Of a stretch of 64,000 bases of DNA, positions 10,769 to 22,052 are shown piece by piece. The translations under genes and the position numbers were made by a program. Within the stretch, counting starts at the first letter, position 1. Each line of letters opens with the position of its first letter. The stretch is from Macrocybe gigantea (taxonomy: Eukaryota > Basidiomycota > Agaricomycetes > Agaricales > Callistosporiaceae): the NCBI GenBank assembly GCA_011319805.1, contig SJRY01000206.1, positions 175,359-239,358 on the forward strand. Reading direction: 5' to 3'. The notes beneath the pieces were generated by a model. That model was not told the origin of the DNA, did no database searches, and worked only from the letters and a program-made list of their open reading frames with translations.

Positions 10769-11712
10769 ATGAAGTCCTACTTGCTCCTATCTTGTATGAT
10801 TCTCGGTTCCATGGCTTTACCGGCACCACCGGCAGGACAGCCAGGGCCATTCGACCCATCTCGGGTCGCGGTGAAGAAAGCCATGAACTTTGCGACAGTC
10901 AACGACATGATAGCTTGGAAAAACTATCTTTTCATCCATCCCGTGTAGGTCGATGCCCCCCCTCCCCATTCGTTCACGCCTTTCTGACTCGCTATTGTCC
11001 TTCTCAAGCTGCGATGGCCATCGGACGCATGTAAAGCAGGTGACCCGAGAGGACTGTGCCAGGGGCAACCAGAAGGTCGCAAGTGTCGGATTCCAATATC
11101 ATGACCAAGAATATGCTGCGCCCAATCTGCGGGGAAGGTTACAACAAGGCCGAGCGCCGTGTCTCTCTCCGCTCAGCAAGGATCCGGGTCACAAGGATAT
11201 GCCCAAGACAGCAATAGGCACCTGTTACACCGTCAACGTCCGATGCGACTCGCATCTCACGAGAGTCAGGCCCACCAACTCCGAGTCGGAGAGCGTGCTA
11301 AATGGGCAAATGCCGCCAGCTACCATGGAACAATTTCTCCGTCACTATAGGGATCACTACAAAAAGAACCCAGAGTAAGCACGCGCTGGTATCTCAGTCT
11401 TGGGACGATGTAACTCACGACAGACAAAGTTGCAGTCTTCCGGGGACGCAGTCCACCAAGCATCTATGCGTCGACAAAAATAAAGGGGAGACAGTGATCA
11501 TGGGTTTCACCTATCAAGGCCGTTGTAGATCGCCGTATGAAAGGGATATCCTGCCAGAAGCCGTGGGCGTATGCCATCAACGCACAGGCCAAGAGGTCCT
11601 TCAAGACCTGTCTCGATTGGCGGCTGAGCCGAATCAGGGTGCTGGCAAAAATCCTGCTCCTCCGCAACACCGTGCTAGTGCAAACGCTGCTATCACCAAC
11701 CTTCTGAATTGA
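10769..11712 (+). CDS. secreted two-module cysteine-rich protein, copy C
   Basis: Exons 10769-10944, 11009-11374 and 11424-11712; 276 residues. The signal peptide is MKSYLLLSCMILGSMA, with one APPAGQP linker. Exon 2 keeps the four-Cys module (CDGHR, EDCARG...GFQY, APCLS, IGTCY), and exon 3 the second (QSCSL, HLCVDK...GFTY, RCRSPY, VGVCH). The 18-bp repeat tail of A and B is almost gone: only NQGAGKNPAPPQHRAS remains before the conserved end. All eight Cys are conserved across the three paralogues, although the rest differs at many positions. That pattern is what selection for a disulfide scaffold would give. Confidence 0.85.
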
Positions 11713-12423
11713 AGGGACGCAGCGTGGAACTGGAACTGGAACACATTAATCATACGTGACCTCGGAATAGTTGCTATGATACCTGTCGGCGATCCACAGA
11801 TATATTGTAGACTTGGCTCAATTATGATATCCTCGCCACTGGACCTGTGAGAGTGAGTATGAGCGTTTTGCAGGACACGCGAATTGCTAGCATCGACGAG
11901 GTCATCAATGCCTGTACGCCAATCACAACGTACGCGCAGGACGTGCATGCAGCAAGGTTCGGCGCTGTCGCATCGCTCGGACCTAGTCGATTTCGATTGC
12001 AACAATTAAACCAACCTTGAGAGCCACAAAGGTGGGATATTGATATTCCCTTGATCTATAACCTAATGTGTGTGGCGTTGATGAAAGCAATAGACATGAT
12101 TAGATAGTGTAACCATATAGGATGAAAGCCGAAGCCGAACCCTTTGCCTTCAAGCTCGCACTATCGACGAGCGATGTATGCTTGGTTGCGTGATACTTTT
12201 ATACTAAATACTGTCAATTGCGTTTCCTTCGAGCACTCGCCTCCACAGCCAGGAGCGACAGTGCTTCCGAGGTACGTCCATACCTTCTGCTTGTGTCTGG
12301 ATGCCGAAATTGAGTAGAACTCGCCATACCCTTACGTCTTGCAGTTTCTAGCAAACTGTGCCTCATTGTTGTTGGAATGGAGAACAGTCAGTGGAATTGT
12401 ATCATAATCTTTCTCCGAAATCG
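11713..12423. other. intergenic region, nothing recognised
   Basis: Lies between secreted gene C and the 3' end of the beta-mannosidase gene (tail-to-tail arrangement). Open frames here are short and do not resemble proteins I know. Confidence 0.5.
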
Positions 12424-15400
12424 TTACACTTGAAGAAGCGTAGCCTTCTCCCGTCCCAGGTGAGCGGCCTTGATCTGCCTGCCATTGAAGCCCTTCGCAA
12501 TGACTGTTTGAATGTCACCTGGGACTACATCCAACGCATTGTCGCTCCACTTGACTTCCTCCTCAGGCCCATCGACGCTGAGGAACAGTCCTTTAACAGG
12601 CCGTTCTACTGATAGAGTCACGAGTTCTCCATCTACTTTGACGACCAACCCCGGATCTGGAATTTGGAGATAGCGGTAGGGCTGTGGCCAATCCGAAAAC
12701 CTTGCAACCACCCGTCCATTGTCGTCCACTAGTCTTGCTGTAACTACGACGGAGTAGGACGAAGTCCAGATCAAGTCGCCTGATGGCGGAGCGACGTGTT
12801 TCTGTGGGGGACCAGGGCAGCGCATCGAACGCAATTCAGTGGATTGGTTTGGCTGCAGCAACACTTGATGGCTCTCTGCATACGACCAGCTAGATCGCAA
12901 ATCGTGGAAAAGGAGTTCGAGCTTCACGGATCTGGCAGATAGCGTCCCGTTAGAAGCCCAAATTTCGAGGCGGGCATCGTGCGACTGTTGGGCGCCAAAT
13001 TCATAAAACTGTGTTCATACTGTAAGCAAAGAGGTCGCCATCAATGACTAAGAAGGCGAATTACCTGACGAGGTCGATCATTTTCACGGTTTTTGATGAC
13101 CTGAGCATGTACAATATGACAATCAGGTGTTTGATACTAATAATGGGGATGACGGACCGTTCTGAATATGCCAACTGAAAATGGGGCCAGTTGTCTGGCG
13201 ATGCTGTAGTACGCAGGCTTTTTTCGCAGCTGCTTTACGGTCGACAAAGAGGAGATTTTTCAAAACTCTTCGAGACACTTACGAAATAGTCCGCTATAGC
13301 CCACGATGTTACTGGCCAACAATCGTTCAACTGCCAAACAAGCACACCCGATGTCTGTACATGCAAGAAAATGTTACGAACGTCAGAAAAGTATCACTTA
13401 TGCAGATGAGCATAGGACGACACTTGCGTATTCTTTTCCTCTCCCCGCCCACTTACGCCTCCAGACTTGGTAAGCGTATCCGATCGCTTCTGACTGCATC
13501 AGCTGCGTGGTATACGAATACCTTGGAATATTTATCAGCATATGATAGCGCGTTAGCTAAAACGCTGGGCACTTACTTTTCAAGGTCCTCCGTAATCCTG
13601 AAATTTTCATTCAGAGCAATGGCAAAGCGGCGTTCGAAACTGCCGGCCCGCGTATGTTGAGCCATCAAAGGCGACTGAGAATACCAGTGTTGTTCGTCTG
13701 CCTCGTCCATCCAGTACGAGATTGTCTGCATAGATGGCAGAGCCGGCATTCCGAATTCGCTGCGGCCGCACGATTAGCTAGGCTCTATCGGAAGCAGGTG
13801 GTAGCAAATTACCTGACGAACCGACCACCGAGCTTATCATAATCTTGGTATGGCAATTCCTTACCTCCCCAGATGTTCCACTGATGCACATCTCCCACGG
13901 TCGGATCGGTGGTGTCCCATCCTTCGCCACCGTAAGGGGAACCGCGATGATAAGGAATAGGCGGATCCGTCAACCTTTTCACAACTTCTGGGAGGACGTG
14001 CTCATATAACTTTCTAGCAGGAAGTTCGGGTATGCCTGTCAATTTTTGGAAAGGTCGGAGTTTTGCCCACCAAGGTGAAATTCACAAACGCACCACCCCA
14101 TTGGAGTACCATCTGATAATCCTCATTGTTGCCGCAAAATAATGCTACACAAGGATGGTGTCTCAATCGTTTCACATTGTCCTCAGCTTCTTTCTTGACG
14201 CTCGCGACGAAATCGTTATGGGCGGGATAGACGCCGCATGCGAACTGGAAGTCTTGCCAGACCAGAATGCCCAGTTCTGGAACACGGTGAGTTGGGATTA
14301 ATCAATACTGGTCATCCTGAATGAAAGCCCATTTTTACTCACCATCGCAGAGGTCGTAAAAGGTATCAGGTTCATATACACCACCACCCCAAACTCTAAC
14401 CATATTCTGGTTCCCGTCACGAAGAAGCGTCAACCAAGCGCGGTATCGTTCCTCCGTTATAGTTGTCAGAAAATTATCCACGGGAATCCAATTCGAACCT
14501 TGTACCCACAATTAAGGTAATTAAAACATCTTGATAAATTATCATGAAAGGGTGTGCATACCTCCCATAAACATTCGAACATCATTTACCTCGAATAAGA
14601 AAGTAGTTCCACTTCCGTATTCATCTGCTTTGTTCAAGGATTCTTGGATCAGCTGGACCGAGCGAAATCCGATCCGCTTGACGCATGAATCAAGGACATC
14701 GCCATTCTGCGATGGGGGAATAGGGATGTAGCTCAGGAAACGACGAATCGCCATCCGCACCTTTGCCTTCATGGTGACTTCCAAATCATACAGATTCTGC
14801 TCCCCATAATTAACAGGCCACCACAGATCCACGCCCTTCAAGTCCCAGTTCACGATGTCCTTCGTTACTTTGTTGACGACGGTGCCAGTATCTTCGCTCT
14901 TCACTAGGCGTCCCATGGAATCTCGGAGTGAGACGCTCAAATTATCGACAAGGTCATTGTCCAGGGAACCGTCAACGGTTACGTCGACTCTGAGAGACGG
15001 TCGGGCGACGCCCTCATCAAAGGAAACAAAACTGCGAGGACGGACTTCGGCTATACTAGCCGCGAAAAACTTGAGCAATATGGGCCGATATGGGCCGCAC
15101 GTCATCAGCTCAGGTCCCTGTTTGACAGTCACTTCCGAACATTCGTTCTATAGAACATCATATGTGCCTCACCCAGTCCCATCTGGAGGTGTACAAAGCA
15201 GAAATTGGAAAACAGTCTGATGCTCCAATGCGAATGAACTGACCTCCAGTTGTACTGGGCCTTGCGCACATACACTCGGCTTGGATCGCCAAGATTGGTT
15301 GAACCCGCGCGGACTTTGCCATATTTGGCTTCTTGCACCTTTGCCAGGATCTTCGCCGACTTGAAATGAAGCAGGAGCGTGTTCGAGTCTCTTAGTGTGG

Positions 15401-15921
15401 GTGGAAATATCGACAGCACGTGTGTTTGGAACATATTGTCGCTAGAAAGTATATGATCGCCATTCTGTGTTCCGATGTTAAAGCTGCAATGCCTGTTCGT
15501 CTGATATCGATGAGTTCTCACCAAGTAAACGTCGCAAAACGTGTCGAGGCCCTCGAAAGTCAAAGTCGCGTGAGGAAACGACTGATATCGTTCCAGCGGG
15601 AAGATGCACATGTATAACCATTCCGTCTCTCCAACCCCTTCACAAACGAACTCGATAAGCTTCGATAAGACGGAAATTAAAAAGAAATCACGTACATTGC
15701 ACTTTGTGCTCATTAAAGCCAATGAATGGGTCCGGAATGTGCCCCGACTTGAGCAGTTCGACATGCACCTCGGATGGGAAAGTCTGTGCAGGTGTCCAGC
15801 TTTCTTGGATGTCGCTTCCAGCAAGAGGCAGATGCATTTCATCCAAAACGGATGACAATGCCAAAGCGCGTTGTTTCCAATACCAAGACTGGTCAAGACA
15901 GAGGGTCTGAGCAGGCGACAT
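12424..15921 (-). CDS. beta-mannosidase (GH2), multi-exon
   Basis: Releases terminal beta-mannose from mannan and N-glycan fragments. There is no signal peptide after the chosen ATG (MSPAQTLCLDQ), so it is probably intracellular, as expected for GH2 mannosidase B. The protein starts with a galactose-binding-like domain (FPSEVHVELLKSG, TEWLYMC) and continues with YNW-RWDWGPELM, GGSNWIPVDNF, MVRVWGGGVYEPD and VWQDFQFACG. The acid/base motif is GNNED (about 14120). The nucleophile motif is FVSEFGMPA, split by an intron near 13810. Downstream are VWQLNDCWPVTSWA and KPAYYSIARQLAP, and a C-terminal beta-sandwich. Over ten exons; one is only 10 nt (15173-15182) and is needed for the conserved WDWGP motif. 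The gene is divergent from RCE1. Confidence 0.93.
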
Positions 15922-16504
15922 TGCGGTCGTGGATGAAGAATGCACTGTGAATAATACCACTCTGCGGCCATCAAGTATATCTGGCCTCCTATTCGCATGG
16001 TCATGAGTGCCAGGATAAATCTCGGAGAAAGGACTTAGACCTCATGATATCAAGAGGTGGGGTCTATAGATGCATTGACCGTTATGATCGACCAAACGAA
16101 ATGATGATGGCATCCTAGTTTCCTAGTTTCCTAGTTCGTCCTAGTTGAAAGACTTATCAACCTCTCCGATAGTGTTGGGGGTTCTTAAAAGACATAGAGG
16201 TTGATAGAAAATTCGAAGCTGCAAGTTTAGAAGAGATTTTCCAGAAATCAAGATTCCTTGGAACAATAGTCGCTTTCTAACGAGGTTGGCGAGTGAAAAT
16301 AACTTGGTGTGGTAAGGGCCAAAAAGGCACGTGCTACTATCACTTTTTTTTTTGCTTTGTTCCCTATGTCTGGCAATAATAAATCAAAAAAGAATTTGGA
16401 AAACAATTATCGGAACAACACACATAAGAAGAGCTCGAACGCGGCTGTTCAGCTCGTTCAGACTTGTCTATCTAACACCACGAAGCCGGCCTTCTCATTA
16501 CACC
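15922..16504. promoter_or_regulatory. divergent promoter region between beta-mannosidase and RCE1 genes
   Basis: About 580 bp between two outward-facing start codons. It contains a short direct repeat (CCTAGTTT tandem copies at about 16115-16135). No other element could be assigned. Confidence 0.5.
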
Positions 16505-18009
16505 ATGCCACTCGTTTTTCCAGTTCCCCAGCTAACCACGATCGCCTCGCACGGCGCTGCCTTCTTTTTCGGATCAATTTACGTCGGCTCGGTGTACATT
16601 TCGAGAAACGCGCGGCTCTCGTTCGAATCCAAGGCCAAGCCCAACAGACATGGTCTCCCGCGGGAAAGGCTCGCGAACGAACGATGGAGGGACGACTCGG
16701 ACGTGATCAAGGCACGCCTTGTCGCGGTTCTGCTCGCGACCCTTGCTTGCTGTCTCGCGATCTCTGGCCTGTTCTGGACACTCGTCGGAGACAAGAACGA
16801 TGTGGGTACACATGTCCCCGTGCCAAAACGCGTCAGGAAGAAAACCACGATCGTGTTGCTGATCTTTGCTCTCCGCCGTTTTAATCTAGAGGTCAAAACT
16901 AACATGCGAATTGATCGTAACGCGTCTTGGCTTTGGCACACCAACTGGCCTGGCTAGTGTTTTGCCTCACCTCGTGACGCCTATCCTGTTTTCTGGCCCG
17001 TTATATGTGTTATACTTGGATTCGGCCTTGCCCTTGCAGAAATATTGGAGTTTCGAAGTGCACGTAGTGGCCAAATTTCTGTCATGGCAAGGTCTGCGGA
17101 ACTACGTAGTGGTGGGTACAGTTCAAGCTTCAAAAACGACGCCGAGGATTCCCGCTTGAACGCAACGCAAACGAAATGGCCGCCCTCGGAGACCCGGTTG
17201 CGCTCTTCCTTTTTTTTTTTCTTTTTTTTCCCCCCTTTTGGCATTGTCAACTGAGTAAAGCACTAACTAGGGCCCTGTCACCGAAGAAATTGTCTTCAGA
17301 GCGTGCGTTTTGTCCGTATACCATCTCTCAGGTGCCACTGTCAACCAGATGGTGTTCGTTTCTCCGCTCGTTTTCGGCTTGGGTACGCCCTTTCAGCTTA
17401 TTTTGGGATCTTGAGTTCTAACGCACGTTCAAACGGGCAAGCCCACGTCCATCATGCCTGGGACACCTTCAACCGGTACGGTCGCAACACGTCGGCCGCC
17501 GCCAAGGCCATCCTCTCTAGCAGTGCGTGGTCCATCTTTATACTTTCTCATGGGGACGTGCTCGTTTCACTAAACTGTCTCGCTATTTTTGTTTGATTTT
17601 CTCCCCGATACAATCCGATCCGCCAGTGTTCCTGTTCGCTTACACCACTATCTTCGGATTCCACGCCGCCTATCTCTTCATCCGAACGAGCTCGATCTTT
17701 CCCTCGATCAGCAGCCACATATTTTGTAACGTCATGGGTCTGCCGGAGGTTTTGTCCGAGCTAAAGAGGTATCCAGACAGAAAACTACGTGAGTTGAACG
17801 ATTTTTTTTTCTTGTGTTTTCTCTGAGTTTCTCGTTCGTTTGCGTTATCTTGACGGCTCTTATCTCTCGCGGTCTCGTTATCTCTAGCGATCCTGATGGC
17901 CTATGGCATCGGCGTAATTGGATTCTGGTTGACGCTTCAGCCGTTAACTTGGACGGACAGCAGCTTCTACTGGCAAAATAGACACGGGACCGACTGGTCG
18001 GTCTATTGA
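16505..18009 (+). CDS. rce1: CAAX prenyl endopeptidase RCE1
   Basis: ER membrane protease of the CPBP/ABI family that removes the last three residues from prenylated CAAX proteins such as Ras. Exons read: 16505-16801, 16890-17111, 17271-17382, 17442-17522, 17637-17788 and 17888-18009. Several hydrophobic segments are visible. The catalytic glutamates are in GPVTEEIVFR, followed by GLAHVHHAWD with the family histidine, and a third conserved block IFCNVMGLPE with His just before it (SSHIFCN). The C-terminus (FYWQNRHGTDWSVY) is typical of fungal members. The ATG at 16505 was chosen because it immediately precedes the first membrane segment; an upstream in-frame ATG would only add low-complexity sequence. 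Confidence 0.92.
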
Positions 18010-18731
18010 TGCGACAAGGACCGCTTCTCATTGTCTATGTTCCATTCATTCCTTTCCAATCTACATCACGTATAATATAAGTGTACTGACTCCCCCACGA
18101 TCCTTGTAACTGTTACATTAATGCTGCCATCTTTTTTGCCCCTTTTATCAGTTAATTGTTTCTCCTGTGACCGCAGATGAACTATAATTCGAAGTATTAA
18201 ACCGCTCATCGACGGCGTTTGTAATTAGAAGTCATGAATCAGATGATCGAGGCGATCGTGGCGCTAGGATGATTTAACAAAAGAAAAAAAAAGCTGACCA
18301 CAAGACCCGTCGGGACGCCTTCAGGGACATATGCACCCACAGACAAGCAATTCCCAGCTCAAAGATCCGCCCGGTGCGTACAAACCGAGGTATCATATCG
18401 CATCCAGAGGGCAATGCGGGCACCTATGGCGGAACTCTTTGACAGGAAAGTCTGCAAGACTGAGCCAAAAGCTTGGCTGGGAATACTAATGCTGCGGCTT
18501 ATCGCTGGACGCTTCGCCGGCGAATCCTATTGCACTCATTTACAGGTTCGAACATGTGCAGATGCGATCACACCTTCATGGGACAAGATACGCCACAGGC
18601 CAAAACACCTCGGCGTGGCAGACGAAACGGACCGATGAATGCCCACAAGTTTCTTTTTATAAGTCCCAGGTACAGTCTAAAACTTGCGACATAGGGCTCT
18701 GTCATCGGAGAGACCAAACTCCGTTTATAAA
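18010..18731. other. convergent intergenic region
   Basis: 3' flanks of RCE1 (+) and ATP synthase subunit f (-). AT-rich after RCE1; no gene or repeat recognised. Confidence 0.5.
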
Positions 18732-19228
18732 TTAGTGAGGATGGTTCTTGTGGTGCTCTAGAGGAAGTTGCAAAAAGAGTTAGACCGGTATTCGGCGGTA
18801 GCGAAGAGAGACGTACTCAAGTGCACTGTGAATTAGATTTAAGAAGGTTGAATTGAAGAGATAGAGAATCATACGCACTGTTATAGTCTAACGTGTAGCT
18901 GATACCGAAAATGCCAATGATGAGGGCAGCCAGAGGTGCACCGGACGCGTTCTTGCCATCGAACCACCGGCCCTTCACACCGCTGACACGAGGTGAAGCC
19001 TGACCCTTCGGAAGCTTGGAATAGAAATCTACGAGAGGCCCAAGACCGCTTCCAGCGTCACCGCTCTATTGAAAAAAAAAATACAAATCGTGACACGTTC
19101 ACAGCGCCACGCAAGTCAATAACACAAATTTACACATAGAAGAAGGTGCCACTTACGACGAGCTTGGGCGTCGCAATCTTTGGAGGAATTAGCGACTTGA
19201 GCTGGCGACGAACGAGCGAAGCTTGCAT
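18732..19228 (-). CDS. atp17: mitochondrial ATP synthase subunit f
   Basis: Small membrane subunit of the F0 sector in the inner mitochondrial membrane, needed for stalk and dimer assembly. Four exons on the minus strand, 97 residues: 19228-19157 (MQASLVRRQLKSLIPP...), 19065-18879, 18825-18817 and 18757-18732. Exon 3 is a 9-nt micro-exon. With it, the protein reads FYSKLPKG, WFDGKNASGAPLAALI, a single TM helix and ends YNMHLKHHKNHPH, the usual fungal terminus; without it the C-terminus is lost. All junctions are GT-AG. It is easily missed by automatic annotation because no exon exceeds 190 nt. Confidence 0.92.
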
Positions 19229-20402
19229 GATGATGTGTGGATTGCAAGTTCGGATTCAGTCGGAGTGGTTTGGAACGTTGTTTGTATCTATTTACAGCAA
19301 CACTTCCGTCTAACACGATGACCCAGCGCGGTTGCCGCTGCACCTTCCGACACAACAACAAAAGATCAGACATGCTCACGCTTGACAGCCTTAATCTTCT
19401 CATTGAAGACGTTTAATCTACCTTTGATTCCTGGTTGAAAGAATTACCAAAGGGCAACAAAGTGGAGCGCCATTCATTTATCGGCCATACATATCAAAGA
19501 TTGATTCTTTTGCGCCTCCTGGCCGCAAGCCTTGAGAGACAATACGCCCTGTGCATTTCATCGTACAGCGAAGCTCCGTTTCCGCGTGAGGCAAAGACTC
19601 ATTTTGGCAGGTCGATCTGAGAAGGCTCTGAACTTCCCGAATGCGGAATGGCTGTGATAACTCTGCTGTGAAGTCACCCACATCACAAGGCCTAGCCATC
19701 TACAGCATTTTCGCCCAAACTGGGGCAAGTTTGAATAGACCGTCAGTGCCTGCTTTCACGGCTAGACTGGAACATCATCTGACTGAATGAATTTCGCTGA
19801 TCTCAAACGTTCAAGTGGCTCCTAATCGCGCAAAGGTTCATGTCGACGTTGCGTAATGTCCTTATGTGGCGATCCTTGCCTCGCCTTCTCGATGCATCAT
19901 CGTTTTCCATTCGACATTTCTGATCTCTCGGGAATTTAAAAAGAATCGACCCGCCCGTTGAACGTTGTGAAAGTGAGGAGCGAACTCTGCCGCGTTGTGA
20001 ACAGAAGCCCCACTTCAAATGGAACTGATCTCTTGCATAGGAAATGCACACACTTGCACGAACCGTGGCGACATCAACGTACGAGCGAGCTCGTCACCAA
20101 GTTTCCAAAACCGTGAGTCCGCGTGACAAGCTTGAGTGGTCTTTGCTTGCCCAGGCTCAAAGGCGAGTTATTCGCCGGCAGCTTCTTTCTTCGGAAGCAT
20201 GTGCAAACGCGTCCTGGGTTTCACCTTCCCATGCGTCATAGCGAACCGGCTTGTAAGGCACAAGGAGAAGCGATCAGGTCCGCCACAACGGTTTCCTTCC
20301 AAGAAATACAAAATATTGATTATTGCAAATATACAAGATACTCAGCAAGAGAAATAGCAAAATGGAGGTAAGGGCGAGGGTCCGCCCGAGCGCGAGCGCG
20401 AT
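19229..20402. other. intergenic region, nothing recognised
   Basis: Contains the promoter of the subunit f gene and the 3' flank of the small Cys-rich gene. Open frames are short and show no family resemblance. Confidence 0.45.
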
Positions 20403-20697
20403 TTACGAGCCAGAGGATTTTTGGCGCGCTGCTCGTTGTTGCGCTGCTTGACATACAAAGCAAAAGTTGTCGACTCTGTCGATGTCGTCCTCCACATCTG
20501 GGCCAAAGTTCTGGTTGGAAATAAAATGACGGTTCGGCGTAGTTAGAGCGAGAAAGATCATGTTTTAAAGCCTGGAGGAGAAGGGGGGGAAGAGTACAGG
20601 AAGGGAGATGGCAAACCTCGATGCACCGGCACGCTGGCTTTCTGCACTCTGGCGGATGAAAATAGCTTCGACTACAGTGGATGGAGTTGCAATCCAT
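20403..20697 (-). CDS. 62-residue cysteine-rich protein, unknown
   Basis: Two exons, 20697-20617 and 20510-20403, joined by a GT-AG intron (106 nt), give 62 residues. There are eight Cys: one at residue 3, C8, C18, C23 and C25 in the first exon half (ending [10 protein letters not shown]), then [16 protein letters not shown] and CFVCQ. The spacing CRC and CFVC hints at metal binding or a redox pair. No signal peptide is evident. I do not recognise the family; the good splice sites and the sharply bounded acidic motif argue for a real gene, while its small size leaves doubt. Confidence 0.6.
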
Positions 20698-22052
20698 GAT
20701 AGCGATAATCATATGACGTTGGAAATGCTATTCCAGTGTGCAATTTATGTCAGAAACGAGAGGCGAAGGAAGGGATAAAAACTAACGCCACAACGCGTCC
20801 ATCGCGTTCCTTTGCTGTTGACGAAACGAGGGGATTTGAAATACGGCACAAGCGACATATCGGAAAGAAAACGACGTACGCTAGTCGGCGACACATTGGA
20901 GGTGGGGAGGGAGGCAAGGGGGGTTTGCTTGAACGAGGGACAAGAAAAAGATGATGACAGTGAGGCGTCAATTAGAAAGATGGGGGCGTTCGGGATATTT
21001 CGAGGGATTCGAGTCAGGACCTTCTTTCGACCCTTGCTTTATGCAAAATTCCGACTTCTGACTGTCCTATTTCGACATGCGACATGCGTTGACAACCCAG
21101 TGTAAAGATCAACAAATCTCATCCCGTTCCAGCCGTGAGACTGGCCACATGTGTGGAAACGATCCCTCGACCTCCGCTCCGATGTTTATGGCGATTGATT
21201 GGATTTCAAAGAACCATGTGACCGGACCAGATGTTTGCAGCGTTGCCACTTCCCATCAAAACGCAGCTGGTCCATTATTCCGAACGCGTCAGATAAGGCG
21301 CCCAGCCGACCTTGGTTTCTATTGTGGCAGAACGGTTGTTGTTATTGCTTCAAACAATTGAAAGCGTTTTCTTTCAAGATAGAAGGCATAATGGCGATAA
21401 TGAGCTAAAGCGTTTGCAACTTCGTTCCTGGTTCTGAAGCGAGATAACGATGATAGCCAAGATAGCGCCGCCCCGCAATGGGGCCCAAGTACGGAGGGAA
21501 AAATGCAAGGGCACGATAACGGCAGCCGCCCCATCAGAAATGCTCTCGGAGCAGCTGCTCAAGCCTTCTGCCCGTGAATTCCGAACAGAGCTGAGTTTCA
21601 ACTGAACCACTCCGACGTCGTATATTGCGCCATGTTGTGTCGAACATGTGTAAAACGTGCGCCATGGATCAAGCAACGTACAGAGGTGAGACTCGAGGCG
21701 CACGAGAAAGAAGCCTCGAGTTCGCCGGATGGATGACAAAACACACGTTCACCACGATATGCTGGATTGTGGGGCAAAACAGGCCTTGCTTCGGGTCGTT
21801 TCATCAAAATGGAAGACACCAGGCTGTGATCTCAGGGCGAGCAGCAAGTCAGAAAATCAACGCAACAAAGCACGACGGTGCTTTGTACTCGGATATGTTC
21901 CAGTGTATTCACGCCCACCTACGAAACAATGGTCTCTGAACTATGCAATTCAGTCGGTTAAGAATCTTCCCCCACAGTGGAAGCGAGGCATCTGAGATCA
22001 AGACAGCGGCGTTCCGCCGTCTCTCCCGGCAAAGAGATAGAACGGACCAAAA
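20698..22052. other. intergenic region, nothing recognised
   Basis: Over 1.3 kb between the small Cys-rich gene and the 3' end of GPI16. It contains several short open frames on both strands with no similarity I can name and no repeat structure seen. Confidence 0.45.

Noticed and set aside
13181..13660. Plus-strand 159-residue frame
   Set aside because: Opposite well-supported beta-mannosidase exons on the minus strand.
18530..18570. Possible tRNA B-box (GGTTCGAACATG)
   Set aside because: No matching A-box or acceptor stem around it.
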